Assembly: GCF_050908995.1 (NCBI RefSeq)
Contig: NC_135120.1
Coordinates: forward strand, 17,373,433-17,437,432
From: Andrena cerasifolii
Lineage: Eukaryota > Arthropoda > Insecta > Hymenoptera > Andrenidae
Reading direction: 5' to 3'
Length of the DNA stretch: 64,000 bases
The stretch's first letter is position 1. The number at the start of each line of letters is the position of its first letter. A program made the position numbers and the translations under genes. Positions 12,461 to 24,100 of this stretch are shown piece after piece. The notes under the pieces were generated by a model. The model was not told the origin of the DNA. It saw only the letters and a program-made list of their open reading frames with translations, and did not search any database.

Positions 12461-14080
12461 AATAATAATTTATGAAGCAGATAGAAGTGTGATTTTTATA
12501 CAGCATAAGGAAACAGTCGAGAATTATTTGTCGCGTATGAAAGCTGAAATTTTACCAGAGGTGAGCACAGAATATTTGCGGGTATAAATAATCAATAATA
12601 GAAAGAGGACCGAGGTGAGCCATTCCATAGCGCATTCGGCGTCATCAGACACAAGCAACGCAGAAACTACTTAGTACAAGTCAAAGTGAGCTGCAGCGAC
12701 AAGCGAGAGTAGCCGTGCACGGGCGGCAGAGCAAATCGCTAATCATTAGCGGTTATCCGCAAGCGTTTCCTCGGTATCAGCGATCGCAGGTGCTACACGG
12801 AGGTCAGTTTCGACAAAAGCGCCAGCGATTTACGTCGCAGCGCGTAAATATGCGGTATGAAAAGGCTAAAGGCGCGGCGTTGAACCGCTAAACATGGGCG
12901 TCGACGTGCGACAGAGCTGCGACCGCCCATCGATACACCTCGTTGGCCGTGCAATAATAATTTATATATGCGATCGAGCCGCCAGGTTGCACGGTAAGGT
13001 TGCCTTAACGATCGCAACGTATTGCCGCCCGAGAATAATCACTGCTCGGCCACCATTAACTAACCACAATCGAGCTGTTCCACGTCCGAAGTCCGAACGC
13101 CTGTCCCGCGGATTATGCTAATCCCACCTACCTTGCCGTGCCGTGTCCCTCGATCTCCTCCATTCTGGCTGCCTTTCCGTAGCTAAACGCTCCACTTCTT
13201 TCTTCCGCGGCGCGCCGCAGCGGTCTTGAGCTAATTAACCGAGCGGTTTGTAGCCCCGCGCGCGGAAACGCTATCTGGGTCGACGGTCCTTGGACGGCTG
13301 CTAGCGATCCTGGTCCAGGGATGTAGACACTGGTATTTTAAGAATCTTCCCTCGCTACCGACACCTTCGTGACCATCGCCGATTAGATCTTGGCGGGGTT
13401 CTCGCGCCGCGGCCGATCGGATCGAGGGACGCCAGTCTCGAGTCGGCGAAGACTTACAGGAAATCGTCGTAGATCATTCCGGCTGGCTACTAAATAACGA
13501 TCATTCCCGACGTTCGAGGCGGTAACCGAGCAAATTAAGTAATTTCGTTCTGGCCAAGTGTTACTCTAACCGCCCTGAATGGGAATGGATGAGGACACTA
13601 TCGATCCTGCGATCTGCCGGTCGTTCGTTATTTTCCGTCTGACACGCGCGCCGCGGCTGGCCTCGCCGCGGCGACTTGAATGCCTCCAATCACAAGTAAA
13701 TATATTTCTATGACGGCCCATTTCGACGTCTTTGTTCGTTTAATTGGGCCCCCGTGCGGTCTATCGGCCGATTCCGGGGATCCGATTAATCCCGAGCGTC
13801 GCTCGATTATTTATCACCGACTATGCGTTACGCTCCGCACCTTCCTCCATCCTCGTCTCGCGGCGAACCCTCTTCGTATCTGTCGCACCTTCTTCTAATT
13901 GCCCGGAACACGCGAGAATCGAGAGTCGAGAGATCGAGCAATCACGGCGCCGCAAGCGGTAGTACATCCCGAGTAGAACCGACGGATCCGAACTTTCGGT
14001 AGGTGCGTATGATAATGGAACTCGAGTAGTTGTCGCGCGAAAGACACAACGGATCCAGCGTGCAATCAGTTTCGTTGATA
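12461..14080. other. CpG-rich region without recognised gene
   Basis: No frame with splice signals, domain or start context that I can support on either strand. Confidence 0.4.
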
Positions 14081-15369
14081 TTCGGCTGGCAACTAAGTGA
14101 TCGCGAATTTTAAATAAGAAGGAAAATTTAAAGATTTTACTTGAAAATATAACTTTATTAAATTAGGTATTTGTCCGTTTTTTGTCGATGACCTTTTGCC
14201 AGCTTTCAGGCAGTCTCATAATTGCATGTTCATAAAACTTCTGATTTTGGCCAGCAAAAAAACTGAATTAAATAAGAATTTACAGTATCAGCGTCATTAA
14301 AAATTTTACCATTTAAGGAGTTCTGCGTGGAACGAAATAAATGGAAATCTGAAGGCGCAAGGTCAGGGCTATATGGTGGATGTGACAACACATCCCAACC
14401 TAGCTTCAATAATTTTTGGCGAGTGACCAAAGATGCGTGGGGCGTTGCATTATCATGTTGGAAAACAACACCCTCCCGATTTGAAGATTTTGGTCGCTTT
14501 TCTCGAACTGCATCGCTCAGTTTGGTGAGTTGTTGAACGTAGACGTTCGAATTAACCGTTTGGTTTCTTGGTAAAAGTTCGAAGTGCAGAATTCCTTTAT
14601 AATCCCACCAAACTGACAGCACAATCTTTTTTTGGTGAATCTCAGATTTTGCTGCTGTCTGGGCTGGTTCATCCTGCTTCACCCACGATCTTTTTCGATT
14701 AACGTTGTTATAAACTATCCACTTTTCGTCGCCAGTAATCAGTCGTTTCAGAAATGGATCAATTTCGTTGCGTTTCAGAAGCGAATCGCAAATGCTAATG
14801 CGTTTCGTCAAATGAATTTCCTTAAGCTGACGAGGGACCCATAAATCGAGTTTCTTAACATAGCCAAGATGTTTTAATTTTTTTTTAATACATGTATGCG
14901 ATACATTGAGCTTCTCTGCAATCTCACGCGCTGTGCTATGACGATCTGAATCGATAATGGCCTTGATATGGCTCTCGTCAACTTTAACTGGACGGCCAGA
15001 TCGTTGCGCATTTTCGAGTGAAAAATCACCAGAACGAAATTTGGCAAAGCAATTTTGACACTGCCTCTCCTTCAAGGCTTCATTCCCATATACGACACGT
15101 AACTTCTTCTATGCTTGCGATGCGTTCCTGCCTTTTCGGAAATAATACAATGAAATATGTCTGAAATGCGCGTTTTGTTCTTCCATTTTGATTTGGGATA
15201 AAATCGAAACTAAATAACTAATCGATACAATTTTCTCACTAATTAAAGGTGGAAGTTCAAACAACCAGAAAACAATATAGATTAGGTCCTTTGAACGCGT
15301 TGACAAAACAACAGAATGTGCTAACATCATCTATCGATAAAATCCGCGATCACTTAGCTGCCAACCCAA
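14081..15369 (-). mobile_element. mariner-family transposon
   Basis: A 1289-bp element with inverted terminal repeats of about 30 bp. The left end reads TGGCAACTAAGTGATCGCGA (14087 onward) and the right end is its near-perfect reverse complement (TGGCAGCTAAGTGATCGCGG). The left flank is TA (14079-14080) as expected for mariner; the right flank is now TG, consistent with a mutated TA. It carries one minus-strand transposase pseudogene. The length and single-gene layout are normal for mariner; the protein looks closest to the cecropia-type group, by recall only. Confidence 0.92.
14163..15186 (-). pseudogene. mariner transposase pseudogene
   Basis: Encodes a mariner DD34D transposase of about 340 codons that would cut and paste the element. 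The helix-turn-helix half (STAREIAEKLNVSHTC) is followed by the catalytic motifs TGDEKWI, FQHDNATPHA and SPDLAPSDFHLF, so all three acidic residues remain. Two lesions inactivate it. An in-frame TAG at 15109-15111 falls near codon 26, and a one-base insertion in an A7 run (14256-14262, T-run on the coding strand) shifts the last 30 or so codons. The start at 15186 is chosen because MEEQNAHFRH is the expected mariner N-terminus. Confidence 0.9.
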
Positions 15370-16840
15370 TGAGACAGGAGTACCCTGCGCCATTGCCGAA
15401 ATAAATCCGGATTAACGCGAAGGGGCAACGCGGAAGAATGATGGCGAACCTTAAGGGGGATAAGGTTACAGTAAATAATAATACTTTCAGCAGTTAACCG
15501 GTTCCGCTTGTAAATCGCTACGAGGGTAGTGAATTTATGCGGCGGCAGCAATTTATGTAGATCCGACCAGTTACAGGAGGAATATCAGGCTCGAAAATAT
15601 CGAGTTTACAATAAATTTACCGCTTAATGAACTTCTAAACACGCCAGCATCCGTGTGCAAAGTGGAGCTGGCTCTGTATATCAGAGAGTCGTTGGTAAAG
15701 CGGAGATGACGATTTCGTCTGGCGTATAGTCTTCGTCGATATCGGGCTCTGTCCCATCGGGAATAAAGATCGCGGATCGAGAAGGAAGGAGAAATATCGC
15801 GGCGATCGTTATCCGAAGTCGACGACAATGTGTGCAGCAATCCGCGGCGTGGTTCAAGTCACCGTGGCAACAAATTACTCCTTATATAGTCGATCGGGGT
15901 TTCTGCGCGCATAAGATGAAAAGAAACGGTGCAGGAAAAAAAAGAAGGGGAGGCGGCCGCGAAACGGGGAGAAGAAGATGAAGACGAAAAAGAGAGGGAG
16001 AGGCCGGAGGGGCGGCGGCTGGATCGAAGCAGTGAGGCCCCATGTGGCGCTGAATCACGCTCTCCAACCTTTTTCACTTTGAGGTCCTTCGACGGTGTGC
16101 CCCGAAGAGGGGCACACCTTTGCGAGGCTGGCGCCGTGATTTTTCACGGTCGCCGTCGGGGAATAGTCGAAACGGAGAACTCGCTCACCACTTGTACTTC
16201 CAAGCCCCTCGTCTCTCGCCGCCAGGCTTCCTCCTCCTCGAATCGATTATTCCCCAACTACTTTTACACGGTACTCACGGTTCCATCCAGCTCCCATGGA
16301 ATCCGGGATTCGTTTCTGGGATTCCTGGTACCCGAGACGACATAAATTATATCGTCGCTGAAACTGGTATCCTGAAACAGCCTGCCAACTAGGGGAAACT
16401 TCTTCATCTGGGAATGGAAAGCTATCGACCGCGCAGCGAGATCTGCTATAAAAACGAAATAATGACAGTGTACGATGTTCCCCGCGCCTGGATCGATGCG
16501 CCCGTCAAAGACACCGACACGACAAAGGGGAAGCAGATAGAAAAGAAAGATAGCGGAGGAGAAAGGAAAAGAGGAGGCGTAGAATGAGAGTTACATCAAA
16601 ATCGGGCGATGGGTGTTCCGCCAATCAATTGCCACTTGACAGCGAATGCTGAATGCTATCGATGATCGGGAATGATTAATGACGCGACGTACCTACAAAC
16701 TCGGGCAATCTGTAGCAAGATCGAAACCGATTCACGGTGTACCGTTCCCTGTTTCGGAGGTGTTACATGCCAGGCCTACCACTGCGCTTCTCAAAGCAGT
16801 CGTTGTCTGATTTTGTAGTCGGACCGATAGCGGTAACGAT
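15370..16840. other. CpG-rich region without recognised gene
   Basis: Contains purine-rich plus-strand tracts at about 15915-16010 and 16530-16590, which create artificial charged frames. It also holds a perfect 10-bp hairpin (GGTGTGCCCC at 16094-16103, loop GAAGA, GGGGCACACC at 16109-16118). No gene can be supported. Confidence 0.4.
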
Positions 16841-17709
16841 TAGTGTTCCTTCTCGAGAAACTTTATGATTGCTTATTTCTTATTTCTCGAGAAATGCTAT
16901 AATTTCTCGAGAAACTTAAGTCTAGGAAAAATATTATAAATGTCATTTAATTTCGTAAATGAATGTATCACTAGTTAATCGCGAACGTATAAACACATCT
17001 ACAATTTATGATACATCTTATTAATAACATTAGAACCTATATGAATTCGAATAGCAAATCACAGTACAGAAGATTCGATATTATTAACTGCTGAAGGTGC
17101 TCTTAAATTCTTATTTAAAAATTTAGAAAAATTGTATACTGAATTAAGTAGCTAATGAGTTTCTTGTGGCTAGTAAAGAAGAAATATAGAAAAGAGGAGA
17201 TAAGACTATTGTATCCCGCATACAATTTTTGCATGATCCAGAATTTCTTCCAAAACAGTTAAAAAACGCATTTTTTCATTTAATAGCCAAGATATATATA
17301 TATATATATATATTAAATAAAAAAATTACAGATTTTCCTACAAAAAATTACAGATTTTGCCACAAAAAAGAAATAGATTCGCTGACGCTACATTAAACGC
17401 ATTGTGCTATTTAGAAATAAATTTTAAAACCAAAAAGTAATGTTTCGTTTTGTACAAATTTTGTATTAAATAAATAAATTTACCAATTATATTTAATATC
17501 TATGTTATGATTCACACAAGTTCTGTATAAATTAGACAGGAATAATGATTTAGTTAAAGTTTTCTTGTGTTTTTGATAAATATTATCAACATTATTCCAA
17601 AAACATAATTTCTGCAATATTCTTTCCAATTTCCCGAGAATTCTCGAGAAATATGATCCCCTTTCTGATTTCTCGAGAAACAAAAAGTATGGAGAAATCA
17701 GGAACACTA
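16841..17709. mobile_element. hAT-type non-autonomous element, copy 2
   Basis: An 869-bp copy of the element at 4911-5736. Termini TAGTGTTCCT and AGGAACACTA are flanked by a perfect 8-bp duplication GTAACGAT (16833-16840 and 17710-17717). The same TTTCTCGAGAAA palindromes lie near both ends. It retains about 40 bp that copy 1 lacks near 17330-17400. A 75-codon minus-strand frame at 17480-17707 runs into the terminus and is probably fortuitous. A plus-strand stretch near 17205-17300 encodes VSRIQFLHDPEFLPKQL in one frame, possibly the last trace of a hAT transposase. Confidence 0.9.
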
Positions 17710-17717
17710 GTAACGAT

Positions 17718-18174
17718 GCACAGAGTTCGTCACGGAACGCGTTGCGCGGGTTAACGATGCCGGCTCTGTCGCTTCTTTCAAAGGAAAAGCAAGAGCGTAG
17801 AGCGGAGGTGCGTGTGCCGCATCATCCAATCGATTAAGTGCTATAATTTCCATTAAGAATCACGCGATTGAAATGGCGCCACGCGTCCAAGCGGCATATC
17901 TAAAATTACCGCGAGTTAATTGCCGTTTAATCGACGATATCTGGCGGTGGCTAGCTGGAGCGGAAGTCGATCAGAAATGCCCCTGGTTGGAGCGAAATAA
18001 AGCCCCGGGCAGACGGGTTGCGATTGCGACGTATCGCGCGAAGGCGTCTCGACACGGTTCCCTGCGTACATATGTACATAGTAATGTACATAGTAGTCGC
18101 CGAGGTACAGGGTACAGGGTACAGGGCAGAACAAAGAGAGTGCAAGTAACACGATAGCGGGTTTCGTGTTTCAG
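17718..18174. other. probable ADAMTS intron
   Basis: Lies immediately before the acceptor (TTTCAG, ending 18174) of the ADAMTS propeptide exon. It includes a small tandem array of GGTACAG (three units, about 18103-18126). No upstream coding exon was recognised. Confidence 0.4.
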
Positions 18175-21100
18175 GCGGGCATGCTGCGCGGCGAGCACGG
18201 CGAGTTCTGGTTGGAACCAGTCGCCGTGTCCCCGGAAGAAGAGCGAGTCAGGCTGGAGGAAAGGCTGGAAGACGCCGGCGCCGAGGGCCGCTCTTCGGCC
18301 GGCCTCCACCGGAAATCGACGCTCGGCAGGCCGCATCTCGTGTTCCGAAGGTCCGCGGAGCAGCCGCAGCTCGAAATCGGCGCCGCCGGCCGCACCAGAC
18401 GCCGACGAAAAAAGAAGAGAAAACTCGAGAGAAACTGTGGCACTCGCGGTGAGAATCTACCGACACCGGTCTTCTTTTTCTTCTTCTTCTTCTTCTTCTT
18501 CTATCTCCACCGTTTGCTTTCCCCTCTTTTGCGCCGATTCCCTTCGTCATCTTCCTTTTTATCCGCCTCCTCTCGATCCTCGCGCCCGATTCCTTTCGGT
18601 GCCCTTCTGCGCGCAGACGGCGAGACGAAAGGTGACTATTAGCCGCGTCTGTCTGACTTCTTTTTCTTGTTCTACTTGCTAGACCCTCGGACGCCGCGGC
18701 AGTGATATTCGTGATAAATTGACAGGCGGTATCGTCGCTGACGACACGCATCGTGTTTAGGGATGACCGTTCGCTATCCATAATTTCGTATTCATATTCA
18801 CCGCAGCTACGACCCTCGCGCAGAGAAATATGCTGCTTCTCTGTTCTCTCGCGATCGGTATCCCAGATATTGCGGTTCGACCTCCCTCGTTACGTCTCTA
18901 ACCCGTTCCCTTGCCCCCTTGGTCCCTTTTTTCCCGCCGATTTCTCCAGTTACGTACATTTATGCGTCTGGGGCCGCGGAGTAATTGGATACACGAGAGC
19001 TGCAAAGCGTGGGCGTGTCGCCGAACCTTATCTTCTTATCGATGAAATTGCCCCGGTATACGACAAATCTTAGTATTCCGCACTTTTCCCCGCGCTAATT
19101 ACGTAGCCGTGTAATTAAAGGCCGCCTTAATGCGCGGCAAAAGGCGGACGTGGTAGTTCCTAATTAAACGATATCATTTTTGAGTCCTTTATCCTTACGC
19201 GGCCGGTTTGGCGGCCCGCTGCACCAAGTCCACGTATCCCTATACCTCGATCGACGCAATTACTTGCGGGCATAATGAATTTTACCGCTCTAATTGTATG
19301 ACGCTGTAATGTTGGCGTAAGATATTGTAATGGCAGAGGAGTGTAACGTTTCAAGGATTATGGCAAACTGTCACGTTCGTTAATGATCGCGGTACTGGTT
19401 CGCGTACGAGCCTCTGCGGCACAAGGGACAGTTTATTATACGCTATACAAACAAGATAAGATTTTTTGCTGTGACCAAGTTACGAGGCAAGTTGAGAATG
19501 TATAAACCAGATGAAGTCATTATTCGAACACTCAACGTTTTGCTTTAAGGTTTCCTCGACGCTACCGAGGAACAAATCATTTTCTTTTTCTTCCATTGAA
19601 GATTAGCGCCTGTACCTACTCGTGTGTCGGTCGGGAACGAGGGGCCGATCGACCGGCGATCGTAAATCAGTTTTAACAGATACAAAAGCCACGCCTTATT
19701 TCCTCTCGTTCGCGTCCGCCCGCGCGACACTTCCGTTAGGGGCATTCCACGCGAAATCGGACACTTTTTGGAGTAACATTTCGGATGTGGCTGAAATTTG
19801 AATATGTTGTAGTCTTTAGGGATATATAAACATATCTCGAAGGATTTTTGACAAGTTTGAAAAATGTCGATTTTACAGCTGTTCGAAGGTAAGTGTTAAC
19901 TTTTTTTTCAATAAATTATAACTATGGAAGTAGTAAACGGATGGAGATGAGGTTTACGGCGATCTGTAGAAAAGACATTGAAGTTTTAAGGAAAAATTAT
20001 TTCAGTTTCAGAAACAATTTTTTTTAACCATTTTTGGGCAATTATTTTAAACAAATGGTTAAAAATGGTTAAAAAAATTTGTTTCTGAAACTGAAATAAT
20101 TTTTCCTTAAAACTTCAATGTCTTTTCTACAAATCGCCGTAAACCTCATCTCCATCCGTTTACTACTTCCATAGTTATAATTTATTGAAAAAAAAGTTAG
20201 CACTTACCTTCAAGCAGCTGTAAAATCGACATTTTTCAAAATTGTCAAGAATCCTTCGAGATATGTTTATATATCCCTAAAGACTACAACATATTCAAAT
20301 TTCAGCCACATCCGAAATGTTATTCCAAAAAGTGTCCGATTTCGCGTGGAATGTCCCGTTAATTATCTCGACGCGCACTCGATGCGCGAAAAAGCGCCCG
20401 CGCTTGTAGCATCTGGGCCGGCGACGAGGTCATAATTAATAGGGGAAGAAGGGGAGGTGGTGCGGCACCCACGGCGAGAACGGACCGACACCTTCGCGAT
20501 CGTTCCCTCGTTCAGAGGCGCGTATTACAAGTATTTATGCCGTCTACGCATATAATGTAATTGGACGCGTCGCGATAGGGAACGTGGGCGTTCCGGCAAC
20601 ATCTTCCGCTTATCCTTTTACCGGCGCGAGCATCTTTGACCAGGCCTGCCCAGCAGAAATGAAAATTCAATATTTATGAGCTTGTCGGAAGGCTGCCGCC
20701 CGCCACCTTCGATTAAATCTCGCCAATGATCCGTCCCGCTTCCGCCACTAATTACCTTGGAATTGGATACACTAATATATAGGGCCGAGGCTGAAACGAG
20801 AAGGCTGACTTATCGTTGCCGATGCTTCTCCGCATCTTCGTGGCGGAATAAGTGAAATGAACGGCGCTTTTCGTGTATTGATTTCCACGCAGATTAATCA
20901 CCGAACTCGGTGAATGATAATCAACCTGGAAAGTGGATGCCTCGGTCCTGTGTTCGCTTAGAAGCACTCCCCTGCGGGGCGTGGCGTGATTCATCGCGCA
21001 GCTGACGAGTGAAGCAATTTTTCGCCTTTTTTGGTAAATCAAGTGTGAAGATTGGTCAGATACGCGCGTAACACAGTACGGCTGGGCGAACGTGTCTGTA

Positions 21101-24100
21101 CATTGCTGGCTGCTTCTACTCGCGCTTTAATTTACTCTCGCAAACTGTCCGATACAATTCCCTTATCCGAACAATCATCTTCGCGACACCAGATTCAAGA
21201 CTTCGGATTGTTTTTTCCATAACAAATCTTCCGTCTGGTGAGATTTCACCAAGGCTCAATCGCTTTATCTCCATCCGCGCAGAGATGTAACAGTACCGTC
21301 CTCGTCAAAGGCAGAGGAAACGCCTGCAGACGCGCACGATTCCCGATTCCGTGTCTGTTAACTCGATATTGAATAGAGGTGCCGTGGAACAGAGCAAAGG
21401 GAACCGGCATAAATTGGCGTGAACCAGGGACCGGGTATCAAATGATCGGCCGGGATCCAGTTCCCCGAAAGTGTCCGAGCGAACGCGATTAATTCGGCTG
21501 ATTTAGTCACGAATTTCGGTAACTGCTGACCCGTGCGCGGGCCTTTGGCACGATTTCCTGTAGCCGAACCTATTAACCGCGTGACGAGGCCGGCGCGGCG
21601 TTCCAGCGGATTAAACGGTTCCGAGGAAGCGCGATATAGAAGTAAGATCGCCCCGATTGATACGTAGCGGCGGCACAGAACGAACCGCGGGCACTCCGGC
21701 CAACACGGGATAATCCAATTCGCCGCAAACCCGTAATTAACCACAATGAATATCCATTTCGGCAAGGCAACCGATCTATCGGGAGTAGGCTCGAATGAAA
21801 TCTTAATTGCACGGCTGGCGATCAAGCAATCTGCATAAATTAAGGGACCTGAGGGAACGCGTCTTACGTGTCTACCAAGTATACGTCTCTTTTTCGAGAT
21901 AAAGCGAGCACGCGTAAGCAGCCCCGATTCGCAGATAGCGGGCCAGCAATTTCGAACTCTGAATTACCGGGGAAGATTGATGGGCGCCTGCGAAAATCGA
22001 ACAGGGCGGTTTGTAAGCCTGCGAGCCTGCCTCGGTTCTAAGACCGATTGTCCCTTTTTTTCAAATCCTTCGATAATTGAGTCGTTTACCGATCGCAGGC
22101 TCGTCGTTCCTAACGATAACTAGTGGCAGCACGCGGGAGCACTTGCCGTTCCAACGGATTTATTTAGTCATCTCGTAAGTAATGATTAATCGCTAACGAA
22201 AGTTTGTTTCGACAAAAGATAGCTTCGGTTATGGGCTTGGACTAATAGATACTACATAATTGCGTTTCACTGTTTCGCGAATGGTGAATCGCCTTTTCCG
22301 TGGGTCGGCACCTCGAAGGGGATCATAGATCACCGCGTATCGCACAGGCCGCGCCGCGCCCAGCTGCGGATATGCCCGAAATCCGGCGAACGATCGATTG
22401 CACCGCGCGCTGCCGATTAATCATCTGCCGGCCATCGACTGGCAATCGCCTATCGAAGATGGGATTCCTTTCGGAAATCAAAGCTAATCGCGAAACGTTT
22501 GCGTTAGCATTAGCTCCGCTGCTACGTAGATTGGAATTGCAGGCGAAGCCCGATACAACTAATCGAGCCGATAACGTTGCGCAGAGCCGAGGCGATTGAC
22601 GGAAACGAGGCTCGAGTGGCAGACGCAGCCAGGCCTCGTTCAGGTTCAAGGACGAGGCCGAAGGAAACACCATCAGACGAAACGGTGGCAGCGCTCCAAG
22701 AGATCGATCAGCCGGCCGCGACACGTCGAGGCCCTTGTTGTCGCTGACACGACGATGATGGCTTTTCATCAGGACGGCGACGTCGAGACGTATCTACTGA
22801 CCATCATGAACATGGTGTCGTCGCTCTACCTGGACCCCACCATCGGCAATTTCATCAACGTCGTCGTCGTCAGGATTATCCTCGTCGAGGAGGACGACGC
22901 GGAAGTACGTGCTAGTATCCCGCATCTACGTTACCTTAAACCGTCCGTTAAACTCCCGTCAGATTTTTGTCAAACCGCGTGGGCCGTACCCCAACTCTCC
23001 CACAAGAATAATGCCTTTCCCGAAACACGAGCGAAGCTGGCTGTGCCAAAACCGTTCTGCGCAAACTTCGTCAAACTTCTTTCGCAGCCATTTCAATTAC
23101 TCAGGTTTACTTGACATCCAATGAATTAGTGGCCAAACATTGGGAGCTGGTTCCACTCGTCTCGGGGATAAAAAGAATTACGTGATCGCACGTCTGAAGC
23201 CTTCCAGGCGCTGCTCGCTGGGCTTTACATCGGACCGAGGGTTTTTACCGACTCGAAAAGTGTGCGTTTTCGGACGTGGAACCGTATGACGCTTTTTCAT
23301 TCCCGGGGCGGATAGAGCAAGCTCCCAAAGCGTGGCCACTGATTTCTGCAACGCCCTGTATTTAGTGGGGCGCGAAACGGCCAAAGCAACGTCTCTTTCA
23401 GCAAGGGCTGGACATCACGGTGAACGCGGACAGGACGCTGTATAATTTCTGTAAATGGCAACAGAAACTGAACCCCGCGGACGACTCGCACCCGAATCAC
23501 CACGACGTAGCGATTCTGGTGACGAGGGAGGACATTTGCTCGAGGGCCAACACGCCGTGCAGCACCCTGGGGGTGGCCCACGTAGCGGGCATGTGCCAGC
23601 CGGACCGCAGCTGCAGCGTCAACGAGGACAATGGGATCACCCTGGCGCACACCATCACGCACGAACTGGGGCACAAGTGAGCGAAATCATTGTTCCGATA
23701 ACGTGCCGTCAACTTTTCCACGGATCCACCAATCGCTGGCTAAACGCGTCTCCAAATATCCTGAACACATATCTCGCTTTCGAACACGGTGGCTACAGTT
23801 CATACGAATCGGGATAGTAGTCATAATCCTTGCTTCTCTTTACTCGTACAGCTGTTCGAATAAGGCTAAATTGTTCCTGCAAGGCTCCAGTTTCACTCTC
23901 TTAATCCTTGCAAAGTTATTACTCCTCTTTTTTTTTGCTAGACCCTTGGAAAACCCCCTACTGCCCTTTCTGAACCCACTGCAATTACGTGAAATCCATT
24001 TCGTATTCCAGGCTACCTAAATGCCCACTTTATCCGCTTACTTTTTAGGCATACCGAACCCTTGTCAACGTTTACGTATAATTCAATTTCTCGCATTCGC

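Noticed and set aside
17480..17707. 75-codon minus-strand frame inside the second hAT copy
   Set aside because: It extends into the terminal inverted repeat and is not open in the first copy.
18449..18642. Continuation of the ADAMTS propeptide frame past 18448
   Set aside because: A good donor (GTGAGAAT) follows 18448 and the continuation runs into a CTT microsatellite; the propeptide sequence ends at the donor.
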